Origin: Chryseobacterium sp. Leaf404 | GTDB taxonomy: Bacteria > Bacteroidota > Bacteroidia > Flavobacteriales > Weeksellaceae | DNA length: 44,682 nucleotides | Assembly: GCF_001424145.1 (NCBI RefSeq) | Contig: NZ_LMQM01000006.1 | Location: 1 to 44,682 of the forward strand | Reading direction: 5' to 3' | In this document: positions 9,857 through 17,810 of the stretch, in pieces | Layout of the letters: each line of letters begins with the position of its first letter | Numbering within the stretch: position 1 is the first letter of the stretch | Notes under the pieces: model-generated | Databases searched by the model: none | What the model was told of the DNA's origin: nothing | Seen by the model: the letters and a program-made list of their open reading frames with translations, nothing else | Made by a program: the position numbers and the translations under genes

Positions 9857-10648
9857 ATGAAGAAGCTTATTACTCTTTTGTTTTTGGGTTTTATCGCTCA
9901 GATCAACGCACAGCTCTATTCCGGTGAGGTATTTCTGAGAGACAATTCGCAGATGTATCTTAACCAGGTCTACGTTACCAATTTGCAAACCATGCAGACT
10001 GTTTTGGCCAATTACAACGGTAATTTTCAGCTTTCTGCAAGTCCCGGAGACATCATCAGATTCACAAGTATCGTAACTGAAAGGAAAGATGTAAAAGTTA
10101 CAGCCGGTATGCTTTCCGCAAATAATTTTGTAGAGCTAATGATAGCCTACTACGATATTCAGGAAGTGGTGATCAGCAGGTTTCGTCCTACGGGAAATCT
10201 GAGGTTTGATGTAAATTCTATCCGTAAAGAAGATAAAAAATATGCTCTGAAAAAAGTAATCGGCCTTCCCGAACCGAAAGGAGACGGAAATTCGCCGGAA
10301 CTTCCTGTAGCAGGCTTCCGTGATGGCGGGCTTACATTCAGCATTGAAAGCATTTTTGACGTTCTTTCGGGAGAAAGAAAAAAGAAGCAGCGATACGTAG
10401 CTTATGAAAGAATGAACTCTTCGGTTACTCAGATAAAAAACGTTTTAGGAACAGATTATTTTACAAAGTCTAAAATCCCAGAAAACCTGATAGACAACTT
10501 CCTTCACTTTGTATACACCTCAGAAAACATAGAAGTGTACGTACAAACCGGAAATTTTGATGCGATAAAAATGCCGATTGAAAAGTATCTGCCCATTTAT
10601 CAGCGAAGACTGAAAAACTCTCACTTACAGGACATTATTAAGAATTAA
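9857..10648 (+). CDS. Carboxypeptidase-like regulatory domain-containing exported protein
   Basis: 263 residues with a signal peptide (MKKLITLLFLGFIAQINA-Q). Residues ~19-110 resemble the carboxypeptidase regulatory-like (transthyretin-like) beta-sandwich that is common in Bacteroidota envelope proteins: YSGEVFLRD...MYLNQVYVTNLQT...NGNFQLSASPGDIIRFTSI...VELMIAYYDIQEVVI. The rest has no recognised domain and ends basic (YQRRLKNSHLQDIIKN). The start at 9857 is chosen because it begins the signal peptide, whereas the in-frame ATG four codons upstream would overlap the expected transcription start. It is probably periplasmic or outer-membrane-associated. No partner is evident, though the neighbours are all envelope proteins. 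Confidence 0.75.
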   Translation: MKKLITLLFLGFIAQINAQLYSGEVFLRDNSQMYLNQVYVTNLQTMQTVLANYNGNFQLSASPGDIIRFTSIVTERKDVKVTAGMLSANNFVELMIAYYDIQEVVISRFRPTGNLRFDVNSIRKEDKKYALKKVIGLPEPKGDGNSPELPVAGFRDGGLTFSIESIFDVLSGERKKKQRYVAYERMNSSVTQIKNVLGTDYFTKSKIPENLIDNFLHFVYTSENIEVYVQTGNFDAIKMPIEKYLPIYQRRLKNSHLQDIIKN

Positions 10649-10812
10649 GCAAGTGTATATTTTAACATTATAAAATTTCTGTTATCTAAAATTTCAAACC
10701 TATTATTCAAAATCAAGAATTGACGGGACAGATAGCATTGCACAGGAAAACCCAATGTGATGTCAAATGGTTTCACATGAAATCTACACAGATCTGTTAC
10801 TTTTAAAATACT

Positions 10813-10820
10813 TATTTTTG
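10813..10820 (+). promoter_or_regulatory. Promoter -7 element
   Basis: TATTTTTG matches TAnnTTTG, 34 bases before the ATG at 10855. The preceding ~160 bases (10649-10812) show no gene. Confidence 0.55.
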
Positions 10821-10854
10821 AAAAAAATTTTTGAAAAAACAAATTACTTCAGAC

Positions 10855-11634
10855 ATGAAAAACCTTTTAATTTTTCTTTTGACCTTATCTTTTGCAGGAT
10901 TTTCGGCACAGAAAAAAGGAAAAGACTACAGCAATATCCTTAAAAGCAAAAGTATTTACGAAATCAATGCTTTTCTCCGTGACGCGCATCCCGATGATCC
11001 CAAGAGAATCATTCTTAAACCAAGAGTCATGGAAATGATGAAAGAATACATCGCCAGCGCCGCAGACCCTAACGACAAGAAGGTTAAAGAGATGCAGGAA
11101 GATTTGGCCATGCTGAAAAGAAAACCCTCCACCAAAATAACCTTCGAAGAATTTAATGCTAAAATTAAAGAGAAGCAAATTGCAAAATACCGAGCTATTT
11201 TAGCAACCAACAAAGTTCCGGTAAATTATACCAAAAGTAACCGCCAGAATGTGTATGTCACAGCAACTCCTGCCGGTGCAAAAGCACCTGTGATTGTAGA
11301 TACTGAAGCAGATGAATTCAATATGCTGATGGGAATGAGCTCTGCCGAGCACAAAGATAAAACAGTGAAAATTCTGAATTCTCTCTTTGACAATGATCCC
11401 AATTCTAAAGAAGCGATTGTAATGATTGAAAATAAATCTGACTGTAACATTATTGTACGAATGGAAGGCATCGGTAACACAAAATACAGACTCGCTGTTC
11501 CCGCTCATGACGACAATTCTGTGGTAGTTGCCAAAGGAAACTATTTATTTACAAGTATTGTATGTGGGGCTCAATATGCTTCACAGAAAACCATTCAGAA
11601 GCCGATTATGGTGGCATTGGGAAGCTCAAAATAG
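10855..11634 (+). CDS. Secreted protein with two-cysteine C-terminal domain (DUF6759-like), copy 1
   Basis: 259 residues with a signal peptide (MKNLLIFLLTLSFAGFSA-Q) and no lipobox, so it is probably soluble in the periplasm or exported. An N-terminal helical part (~25-115) is Lys/Glu-rich. The C-terminal ~95 residues form a domain shared with the genes at 12415 and 16589: a helix HKDKTVKILNSLFDND, then IENKSDCN (Cys197), LAVPAHDDNSVVVAKGNY, SIVCG (Cys237). The NxSxCN and VC motifs sit 38-40 residues apart in all three copies, which suggests a disulfide or a ligand site. From memory this matches the family labelled DUF6759 in Chryseobacterium; its function is unknown. Start chosen at the signal peptide, since eight codons further upstream give no hydrophobic start. 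Confidence 0.72.
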   Translation: MKNLLIFLLTLSFAGFSAQKKGKDYSNILKSKSIYEINAFLRDAHPDDPKRIILKPRVMEMMKEYIASAADPNDKKVKEMQEDLAMLKRKPSTKITFEEFNAKIKEKQIAKYRAILATNKVPVNYTKSNRQNVYVTATPAGAKAPVIVDTEADEFNMLMGMSSAEHKDKTVKILNSLFDNDPNSKEAIVMIENKSDCNIIVRMEGIGNTKYRLAVPAHDDNSVVVAKGNYLFTSIVCGAQYASQKTIQKPIMVALGSSK

Positions 11635-11659
11635 CAAAGATTTCAATCTTAATATCAAC

Positions 11660-11688
11660 TAAAAGAGACGCTTGCTGTCTCTTTTTTT
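11660..11688 (+). terminator. Rho-independent terminator between DUF6759-like copy 1 and trmB
   Basis: The stem AAAGAGAC/GTCTCTTT (8 bp, 7-base loop) is followed by TTTT. Confidence 0.82.
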
Positions 11689-11689
11689 G

Positions 11690-11697
11690 TATTTTTG
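11690..11697 (+). promoter_or_regulatory. Promoter -7 element of trmB
   Basis: TATTTTTG matches TAnnTTTG, 18 bases before the ATG at 11716 and immediately after the upstream terminator. Confidence 0.65.
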
Positions 11698-11715
11698 CAC
11701 CTTTGAAACTGAAAT

Positions 11716-12396
11716 ATGGGTAAAAATAAATTAGTAAGATTTGCAGAAAACAAAACACTTCCAAACGTTGTACAGCCCACACGTGAAGAGGCTTTAAACG
11801 GATTCCCACTCAAAGGAAACTGGAATAGAGATTTTTTTAAAAACGATCATCCCATCGTGCTTGAATTAGGTTGTGGAAAAGGCGAATATTCTGTGGGGCT
11901 GGCTAAAACTTTTACCGATAAAAATTTCATAGGAATTGATATCAAAGGAGCAAGATTTTGGTTTGGTGCCAAAGAAGCTGTGGATAACGGTATGAAAAAC
12001 GTTGGTTTTCTGCGAAGCCAGATCGAGTTGGTAGATCACTATTTTGCTGAAAATGAAGTTGACGAAATCTGGATTACTTTCCCAGATCCACAGATAAAAT
12101 ACAGACGCACAAAACACAGACTCACCCATCCGGATTTTCTGGAACGGTATAAAAAATTCTTAAAACCGGGAGGGATTATTCATCTTAAAACAGATTCTGA
12201 ATTTTTACACGGATACACTTTGGGCTACCTTCAGGGTGCAGGCCACGAAATCATTTCTGCCCATCACGATATTTACGGAGCCGTAGAATATGACCCCAAT
12301 ACACCCCATCTTAAAGATATCAGAACGTATTACGAAGAACTGTTTTCTGCAAAAGGTAAAACAATTACCTACATCAAATTCAGAATAAAACCATAA
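11716..12396 (+). CDS. trmB: tRNA (guanine-N7-)-methyltransferase TrmB
   Basis: Known role: transfers a methyl group from S-adenosylmethionine to N7 of guanosine 46 in the variable loop of tRNAs, in the cytoplasm. 226 residues, normal for the family. The SAM-binding loop ELGCGKGEY is at residues 50-58, followed by the acidic strand FIGIDIKGAR (71-80). The family signature ITFPDPQIKYRRTKHR at ~120-135 and the C-terminal HLKTDSEFL block complete the match. It has its own promoter and is followed after 18 bases by the lipoprotein gene at 12415, with which it is probably co-transcribed. That pairing of tRNA modification with an envelope protein has no obvious functional logic. Confidence 0.95.
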   Translation: MGKNKLVRFAENKTLPNVVQPTREEALNGFPLKGNWNRDFFKNDHPIVLELGCGKGEYSVGLAKTFTDKNFIGIDIKGARFWFGAKEAVDNGMKNVGFLRSQIELVDHYFAENEVDEIWITFPDPQIKYRRTKHRLTHPDFLERYKKFLKPGGIIHLKTDSEFLHGYTLGYLQGAGHEIISAHHDIYGAVEYDPNTPHLKDIRTYYEELFSAKGKTITYIKFRIKP

Positions 12397-12414
12397 AAAT
12401 AAAAACACAAACAA

Positions 12415-13113
12415 ATGAAGAAAATTCTGTTCCCTCTTGTTTTTTTCAGTCTCATCATTCAGTCTTGTGCAGCTAACGAGCATAAAGACAATATTTTAAA
12501 CAGCACAAACATTGCGGAGATTGAAGAATACATTTCTAAAGCAAATTCTGAAAATCCCAAGAGAAGGATTCTGAAACAGCGTGTGATTGCCCTGAAAAAT
12601 GCAGATTGGGTAAAAGGAAGAAAAGATGCCAAACCGATGGCAGCCAGACCCGTAATTATGGATCTGCCTTCGAAAAACTCATTCAAAAAAAACAGTCCGG
12701 AATCTGAAGCAGTTTTCAAAAAGCTTCTCGCCAAAACCCCTGAAGAACACAAACAAAACACAGTGAAACTTCTTAACAGCATTTTTAATCAGGATATTTC
12801 TGGTAATGAAGTGATATTATTGCTGAAAAACAATTCAGACTGCAATCTTGTGCTGGAAATTTCCGGAAAGAAATTTTATAATCTTCCCGTTCCCGCCATG
12901 AGTGAAAATACTTTGGTCTTAGATAAAGGTATGTATACTCTATCCGGAAACGTATGCGATGTACCTTATAAAAGCATGAAGGAGTTCAGCAAAAGCGCCC
13001 TTATTATTCTGAGTAATCCCGAGACTGTAACCAAAGAATCTCTGGAAAAAGAAAAAGAAAAAACAGCAATACCGAAAAAAAAAAACCACTCTAAGACAAA
13101 AAAGAAAAAGTAA
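12415..13113 (+). CDS. Lipoprotein with two-cysteine domain (DUF6759-like), copy 2
   Basis: 232 residues. A lipoprotein signal peptide ends at SLIIQSC (Cys18 predicted acylated). The layout matches copy 1: an N-terminal block NILNSTNIAEIEEYISKANS corresponding to NILKSKSIYEINAFLRDAHP in copy 1, a linker, then the domain with HKQNTVKLLNSIFNQD, LKNNSDCN (Cys143), LPVPAMSENTLVLDKGMY, NVCD (Cys181). The tail is unusual: about 30 residues very rich in Lys and Glu (ending KTKKKK), encoded in part by an 11-base A run at 13075-13085 where slippage could change the C-terminus. The function is unknown. It sits 18 bases downstream of trmB, probably in the same transcript, and its protein is probably anchored in the membrane facing the periplasm or surface. 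Confidence 0.75.
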   Translation: MKKILFPLVFFSLIIQSCAANEHKDNILNSTNIAEIEEYISKANSENPKRRILKQRVIALKNADWVKGRKDAKPMAARPVIMDLPSKNSFKKNSPESEAVFKKLLAKTPEEHKQNTVKLLNSIFNQDISGNEVILLLKNNSDCNLVLEISGKKFYNLPVPAMSENTLVLDKGMYTLSGNVCDVPYKSMKEFSKSALIILSNPETVTKESLEKEKEKTAIPKKKNHSKTKKKK

Positions 13114-13154
13114 CATTAGTGTACTTACTTTTTATCTAAAGATATTCCGAAACG

Positions 13155-13192
13155 CCAACCCTTTTGCAAACCTTACTGTGAAAGGGTTTTTA
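13155..13192 (+). terminator. Possible terminator after trmB-lipoprotein unit
   Basis: The 8-bp stem AACCCTTT/AAAGGGTT has a long 16-base loop and is followed by TTT. The long loop and short T run make this moderate at best. Confidence 0.45.
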
Positions 13193-13256
13193 AATATTCA
13201 TTTTATCAGATTAATATAATACTGTAAATTTATATCTTTTTTATTCAATAAAATAC

Positions 13257-13264
13257 TACATTTG
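13257..13264 (+). promoter_or_regulatory. Promoter -7 element of the DUF1800-DUF1501 operon
   Basis: TACATTTG matches TAnnTTTG, 19 bases before the ATG at 13284. Confidence 0.6.
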
Positions 13265-13283
13265 ATGAAAATTTCATACAGCC

Positions 13284-14918
13284 ATGCCAAGCCTTACCCC
13301 CAAAACCACTTCCCTGGGATTTTCCAATGCGTATCATCTTTTGCGACGCACAACCTTCAATATTACCAAGGCGAAAATAATAGAATTTTCTACGAAAACA
13401 CCGCAGGAAGCGATTACCGCGCTCTTCTCATTTTCTGCTCCCACCCCACCTTCTCCACTGAATAATATCGGTGAAACTATTGTTCCCACCGCCGCCAGCC
13501 CCACAATTACAGATACTCAGGCTACAGCAAACAGTGTGAGGAATGATCTCTACTGGTGGCTGCACAGTGCATTAAAAGACCCATCAGCACAGCATAAAAT
13601 TGCATTTTTTCTGCACATTCTATTTGTAACGGATGACGATACTTCTTTCTGGACAAATTTTGATTACAAAGAGTTGCTAAGATTTCATGCAGGCGGAAGT
13701 TTAAAAGATCTTGCAGTAAGAATCACTCAAAATCCGAGAATGCTGATCTATCTGAATAACAACGTGAATCAGAATACAAGCCCGAATCAAAATTATGCCC
13801 GTGAATTTCTGGAGCTTTTCACCATTTTAAAAGGCCCGCAAATTGCCACGGGAAATTATACCAACTACACTGAAACTGATGTACAGCAGGCTGCCAAAGT
13901 GTTCACAGGATTTTCTCTTACTTCTTCCATTCATCTGGATAAAACTGCACGGCTTACATCGCTCGATCCCATTACAAACCTTCCCAAAGGTGAAATAAAA
14001 ATTAACAAACACGACACCGGAAGTAAAACATTCACTTCAGCTTTTGGCGGACAGGTCATTACCGGCGGAACAACGGAGACCACCATTAAAGATGAACTTC
14101 AGAATTTCATCAATATGATTTTCAATCAGGATGAAACTGCCAAAGCATACTGCAGAAGGATGTACCGCTATTTTGTGGGACGTGAGATCACAACCGAGAT
14201 CGAAACTGGAATTATTGTACCACTTGCTACAGCTTTAAAAGCAGACAACTACAATATTTTACCAACTCTTACTACTCTTTTAAAAAGCAAACACTTTTAT
14301 GACGAAGAAGATTCCATCATTGGTGATAAAATTATTGGAAGTCTGGTAAGGAGTCCTTTGGAACTCTATCTGCACATGTTTTCCCTGCTTCATCTGCAGA
14401 TGCCGCTTTACACCGCCAATCCTTCTGCCATTCACAGCTTAATGAACGTAGTGTATACGTACTCAAACAATTCCGGAATGCCTATTTTCAGACCGCAGTC
14501 TGTGAACGGATATTCGGGATATTCCAGCAGCCCGCACTATGACAAAAACTGGATAACAACGTCTTCCCTCAGAATACGGTACAACAACACTATTGATTAT
14601 TTTATCAATGGCTTAACGTACAATGGGTTTAATTTTAAACTGAATAATGCTGCTTTTGTAAAAGACAGTGGATATTTTTCAAATCCCGGAAATGCAGACG
14701 TACTCGTTACAGAATTTCTTCAGATGATGATGATAGAAGTTCCTGATGGCGAAAGATATACGTACTTCAAAAATGTTTTTCTTAATAATTTAAGCAGTAC
14801 AAACTGGCTCAACGAATGGACAAATTATGTAAATTCAAGCGTTGCAACCAATGTAAAAATCCCAATTGACAGACTTGTGAAAGCTATTATCAAATCTCCG
14901 GAATTCCAAATCATCTAA
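13284..14918 (+). CDS. DUF1800 domain-containing protein
   Basis: 544 residues. The family is recognised from the N-terminal block NAYHLLRRTTFNITKAKI, the central NYAREFLELFTI, and the late CRRMYRYFVGREI and YGS-like LRSPLELYLHM regions. DUF1800 proteins are widespread and almost always sit beside a DUF1501 protein, as here; their biochemical role is not established, to my knowledge. No clear signal peptide is visible: the N-terminus is MPSLTPKTTSLGFSNAYHLL. The stop codon is 4 bases before the DUF1501 start, so the pair is an operon. The region between residues ~50 and 75 is Pro/Ser/Thr-rich. The start at 13284 fits the family; a short overlapping frame at 13265 does not encode this protein. 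Confidence 0.88.
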   Translation: MPSLTPKTTSLGFSNAYHLLRRTTFNITKAKIIEFSTKTPQEAITALFSFSAPTPPSPLNNIGETIVPTAASPTITDTQATANSVRNDLYWWLHSALKDPSAQHKIAFFLHILFVTDDDTSFWTNFDYKELLRFHAGGSLKDLAVRITQNPRMLIYLNNNVNQNTSPNQNYAREFLELFTILKGPQIATGNYTNYTETDVQQAAKVFTGFSLTSSIHLDKTARLTSLDPITNLPKGEIKINKHDTGSKTFTSAFGGQVITGGTTETTIKDELQNFINMIFNQDETAKAYCRRMYRYFVGREITTEIETGIIVPLATALKADNYNILPTLTTLLKSKHFYDEEDSIIGDKIIGSLVRSPLELYLHMFSLLHLQMPLYTANPSAIHSLMNVVYTYSNNSGMPIFRPQSVNGYSGYSSSPHYDKNWITTSSLRIRYNNTIDYFINGLTYNGFNFKLNNAAFVKDSGYFSNPGNADVLVTEFLQMMMIEVPDGERYTYFKNVFLNNLSSTNWLNEWTNYVNSSVATNVKIPIDRLVKAIIKSPEFQII

Positions 14919-14922
14919 AATC

Positions 14923-16536
14923 ATGAACAGAAAAGATTTTTTAAAATTAGTTTCTCTTGCAGGAATAGGAACTCCGTTTTATTTAAACGGAATGCCATCA
15001 AGGTTCATGAATCAGTTTATGGATCTTCAGATGAACTGTGATACTGTGAACGACCGGGTTTTGGTTATCCTGAGACTTGCCGGTGCCAATGACGGTTTAA
15101 ATACAGTGATTCCCGTGAGCCAATATAGCACCTACGCTGCTTTAAGACCGAATATTAAAATTAACAATACCGGAACAGGAAGCTACATCCCCCTGGACAG
15201 TACGGTTTCATCTGCCAGGCAGGTGGGTCTGAACCCTTCCATGACAGGCTTTAAAGATCTTTACGATTCCGGAAAACTTTTGCTGATGAACGGCGTTGGA
15301 TATCCGAATCCCAACTATTCTCATTTCAGGTCAGAAAATTTAATGTTTTCAGGAAAAGACGGCTCTACAAGTGCAGATCTTTTAGATGGGATGTTCGGAA
15401 GATATTTGGGAGCTCTTTATCCGGGTCTTGCGGGAAACCCAACCACTTTAAGTCCGGATCCTCTGGCTATTCAGATGGGAAATCTCAATCCCTGCCTGTT
15501 TTACGAGCATACGACAGAAAAAAATATTGAGTACAACCTTTCCGGTTTTCAAAATCAGATGTTTACAAATCTGAATCTTATCAATTCTGAATATCAGGAT
15601 CTTTTAACTTACATCAAAGGTGTTGCAACAAGCATGGATGCGTATTACAACCGGGTGATGTCAGTTTTCAATACCGGAGTAAATTCATCCACCACTTATC
15701 CAAATTCTTCTTTGGGCAAGCAACTGAAAACTGTTGCCAGAATGATTCAGGGAGGAAGTAAAACCAAAATTTTCCAGGTGAACATCAGCGGGTTTGATAC
15801 GCACGTGAGCCAGGTACAGACAGGAAGCACACATTTGGGAACTCACGCCAATCTTTTAGCAGATATTTCCAATTCTATAGCAGCATTTCAGGCAGATATT
15901 CAACAGCTTGGGATTTCCAATAAAATCATGACCGTCACCTTCAGTGAATTTGGACGCCAGGTGAGAGAAAATGCAAGTGTAGGTACAGATCATGGTGATC
16001 TGGCGCCATTCTTTGTAGTAGGAAATGCCGCAGCGGCAGGAATTCTGGGCGATCATCCGGTTTTTACAAATGCCACCAGCTACTACTATAACCAAAACCA
16101 AAGAAGATTCGATTACCGACAGATTTTCGCTTCGCTTTTACAGGATTGGCTGGGAGCAAGTACAAGTTTAATGGTGACTTCCGAACTGGATTACTATGTG
16201 ACAGGTGCTCAAAAAGTAAACCTCATCAAAGACGCACAAAAAGCCGATGTGGTTTGTGCAACTCTAGCTACAAACGAAGTACGGGCAGAAAACGGAATAA
16301 AAGTTTACCCAATTCCCGCCAACCAGTTTGTCTATGTTGAGTTTGAAAACGGAAGGCAGACGGATGTAAAATATCAGGTACTAGACATAAGCGGAAGAAT
16401 CATTCTTCAGAGATCTGAACATGTGGTGACCAACCGTTTGGAGATCAATGTTTCATCTCTACCTGAGGGAAATTATCTGCTTAAAGTAAAAAGCAACCAG
16501 GAAGAACTGACAAAAAAGATGATCATTTCACATTAA
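14923..16536 (+). CDS. DUF1501 domain-containing protein with T9SS type A sorting tail
   Basis: 537 residues. DUF1501 belongs to the alkaline phosphatase/sulfatase-like superfamily. Visible hallmarks are MNRKDFLKLVSLAG at the start, LRLAGANDGLNTVIPV (~46-61), HFRSENLMFSGKD, NISGFDTHV, and TFSEFGRQVRENASVGTDHG, which carries likely metal-ligand Asp/His residues. The last ~75 residues are a type A (Por-secretion) sorting tail: VYPIPANQFVYVEF, ISGRIILQ, LPEGNYLLKV, KKMIIS. The protein is therefore probably exported through the outer membrane and released or anchored at the surface. The N-terminal RKDFLKL resembles the Tat-like starts common in DUF1501 proteins but lacks a twin arginine. It follows DUF1800 by 4 bases and precedes the third DUF6759-like gene by 52 bases, perhaps one operon. 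The enzymatic activity is unproven. Confidence 0.88.
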   Translation: MNRKDFLKLVSLAGIGTPFYLNGMPSRFMNQFMDLQMNCDTVNDRVLVILRLAGANDGLNTVIPVSQYSTYAALRPNIKINNTGTGSYIPLDSTVSSARQVGLNPSMTGFKDLYDSGKLLLMNGVGYPNPNYSHFRSENLMFSGKDGSTSADLLDGMFGRYLGALYPGLAGNPTTLSPDPLAIQMGNLNPCLFYEHTTEKNIEYNLSGFQNQMFTNLNLINSEYQDLLTYIKGVATSMDAYYNRVMSVFNTGVNSSTTYPNSSLGKQLKTVARMIQGGSKTKIFQVNISGFDTHVSQVQTGSTHLGTHANLLADISNSIAAFQADIQQLGISNKIMTVTFSEFGRQVRENASVGTDHGDLAPFFVVGNAAAAGILGDHPVFTNATSYYYNQNQRRFDYRQIFASLLQDWLGASTSLMVTSELDYYVTGAQKVNLIKDAQKADVVCATLATNEVRAENGIKVYPIPANQFVYVEFENGRQTDVKYQVLDISGRIILQRSEHVVTNRLEINVSSLPEGNYLLKVKSNQEELTKKMIISH

Positions 16537-16588
16537 AATCAGGGTTAAACCGATTATTTTTTTTAGATTTAAATCTTTACCAGATTCA

Positions 16589-17026
16589 ATGAAGAAGATT
16601 TTAGCATTATTGATTTTATGGGCTGTTGCAGGATGTGAACCTAAACATTCCGTTCAGAGACCTGCAGCGAAGGTTAATACACCGAAACCGGCAGCACCAG
16701 CTGTTATCAGACAGACTGAAACTGAATATGAGCAGCTCATGAAAACGCACAAACCCGAAACAGCTAAAGTTCTGCAGGATTTGCTGAACGGCTCGGAAGG
16801 AAGCCCGGAAACCTCCATCAGTGTAGAAAATAATTCTGCCTGCAATATGGTTTTAACAGTGAGTGGACCTAACTTTTTCAAAAAAATCCCGATTCCGTCG
16901 GGGAAGATTGGAAGTACCATGGTTCCGAAAAATCAGAAATACAATTTATCGGGAATGGTTTGCAAGGCGGTATATCAGAATACAAAATTTGTGAGTACTT
17001 CTTATTCTATAACGATCACAAATTAA
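16589..17026 (+). CDS. Small lipoprotein with two-cysteine domain (DUF6759-like), copy 3
   Basis: 145 residues. Lipoprotein signal with lipobox AVAGC (Cys16). A Pro/Ala-rich linker (~24-40) leads to a compact version of the domain seen at 10855 and 12415: TETEYEQLMKTHKPETAKVL, helix, then VENNSACN (Cys85), IPIPSGKIGSTMVPKNQKYN, GMVCK (Cys125). It lacks the N-terminal helical block of the other two copies, so it is the minimal domain. It lies 52 bases after DUF1501 with no -7 consensus in between, so it probably rides on that transcript. Placement of a lipid-anchored copy directly after a T9SS-exported DUF1501 suggests, but does not prove, a shared surface complex. Function unknown. Confidence 0.7.
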   Translation: MKKILALLILWAVAGCEPKHSVQRPAAKVNTPKPAAPAVIRQTETEYEQLMKTHKPETAKVLQDLLNGSEGSPETSISVENNSACNMVLTVSGPNFFKKIPIPSGKIGSTMVPKNQKYNLSGMVCKAVYQNTKFVSTSYSITITN

Positions 17027-17159
17027 TTTTTATCACATTTGATTCGGATCAGAGATAACGTTCATTCGGAACACGCCATTTTTCAGCATCCTATTTTTCT
17101 ACAAAATTTTATTCCGATGGAGCTTTAGCGATGAAGCTTTAAATTTGAATCTATTTGAT

Positions 17160-17167
17160 TAATTTTG
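17160..17167 (+). promoter_or_regulatory. Promoter -7 element of the decayed toxin-antitoxin pair
   Basis: TAATTTTG matches TAnnTTTG, 18 bases before the original antitoxin ATG at 17186. The stretch 17027-17159 shows no gene. Confidence 0.5.
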
Positions 17168-17207
17168 TTTTAAATTTAAACCCAAATGAATTTAAAGTAT
17201 ATACAAG

Positions 17208-17429
17208 ATGCAAAAGGAAACACAACTGGCATTTATTTCGATTGAGGAGTGGCAACTGCTCAAGGAGAAATATAATGATTTAGAGCAGTTAGAGCCCGAT
17301 GCGATTGACATTCCTGACTGGCACAAAAAGATATTAGATGAAAGATTAGAAGATTACAAAAAAAATCCAGCCAGTAATGCCGATTTTGACACCATGCTTA
17401 ATGAAATCAGATCGAAGTACGGTTTTTGA
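17208..17429 (+). CDS. Antitoxin-like protein whose N-terminus is displaced by a frameshift
   Basis: The open frame gives 73 residues: MQKETQLAF, then ISIEEWQLLKEKYNDLEQLE and a C-terminal part ending LNEIRSKYGF. The first nine residues look out of frame. An ATG at 17186 in another frame reads MNLKYIQDAKGNTTG and meets a stop after IYFD. That peptide is the usual N-terminus of small Bacteroidota antitoxins of the form 'M-N-x-x-Y-I-x-D-x-x-G-x-T-T-G-V-F-I-P-I-x-E-W'. Joining the two frames near 17231-17240 restores the family pattern, so a net one-base shift has broken the gene. It directly precedes and overlaps a ruined RelE/ParE-type toxin. It may still be translated from 17208 but would lack the conserved strand. 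Confidence 0.6.
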   Translation: MQKETQLAFISIEEWQLLKEKYNDLEQLEPDAIDIPDWHKKILDERLEDYKKNPASNADFDTMLNEIRSKYGF

Positions 17430-17721
17430 ATCTTGTTTTTAAAAACAGACCCCGCGTTTACGATGATATAACAGAAGCCGTAGAATATTATCTCAACATC
17501 AGCCCCAAACTAGCATCTCAGTTCTTGACAGGATTGAGGAGGCAAAACAAAGGATATTAAAGTTGCCCAAAGGCTTTTAGATAAAGCATCCAGAAAATGT
17601 CAGGACAGTTTTATTAAAGCAATTTCACTATCACATTTATTATATTCTGGAAGAAAATCAAATTGTAATTCTTGCTATACTTCATGCTCACAGTGGCGAA
17701 GAGAAAATTGGCAAAGTTTAG
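17426..17721 (+). pseudogene. RelE/ParE-family toxin pseudogene
   Basis: Reading from TTG at 17426 gives NLVFKNRPRVYDDITEAVEYY and continues to about 17527 as ...KLASQFL. The frame then shifts by one, and from 17527 the text continues DRIEEAKQRILKLPKGF. A TAG at 17578-17580 interrupts it (CAG to TAG would restore IKH after Gln). It resumes NVRTVLLKQFHYHIYYILEE and ends HAHSGEEKIGKV before the stop at 17719. Together this is a recognisable full-length (~98-residue) toxin of the RelE/ParE fold, which in intact relatives is an mRNA interferase or gyrase poison. Lesions seen: non-ATG start, frameshift, nonsense codon. The start overlaps the antitoxin stop, as in intact pairs. Confidence 0.8.
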
Positions 17722-17756
17722 AAAATAAGATTTCCTGCATGAAAAATTTCTGATCA

Positions 17757-17790
17757 ACAAAAAAACCGCAGAAAAATCTGCGGTTTTAAT
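17757..17790 (-). terminator. Terminator of the rplM-rpsI-rpsB operon
   Basis: An 11-bp stem (AAAACCGCAGA/TCTGCGGTTTT) with a 4-base A loop is flanked by A/T runs on both sides, so it can act in both directions. It lies 20 bases beyond the rpsB stop. Confidence 0.88.
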
Positions 17791-17810
17791 ATTTTAAAGA
17801 TAATCTTCAA

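Noticed and set aside
13262..13465. Short open frame overlapping the start of the DUF1800 gene
   Set aside because: The DUF1800 frame has family conservation from 13284; the other frame has no recognisable features.
17096..17150. AAGCTT-type dyad before the toxin-antitoxin remains
   Set aside because: Only a 5-bp stem without a T tract; not enough for a terminator or operator.
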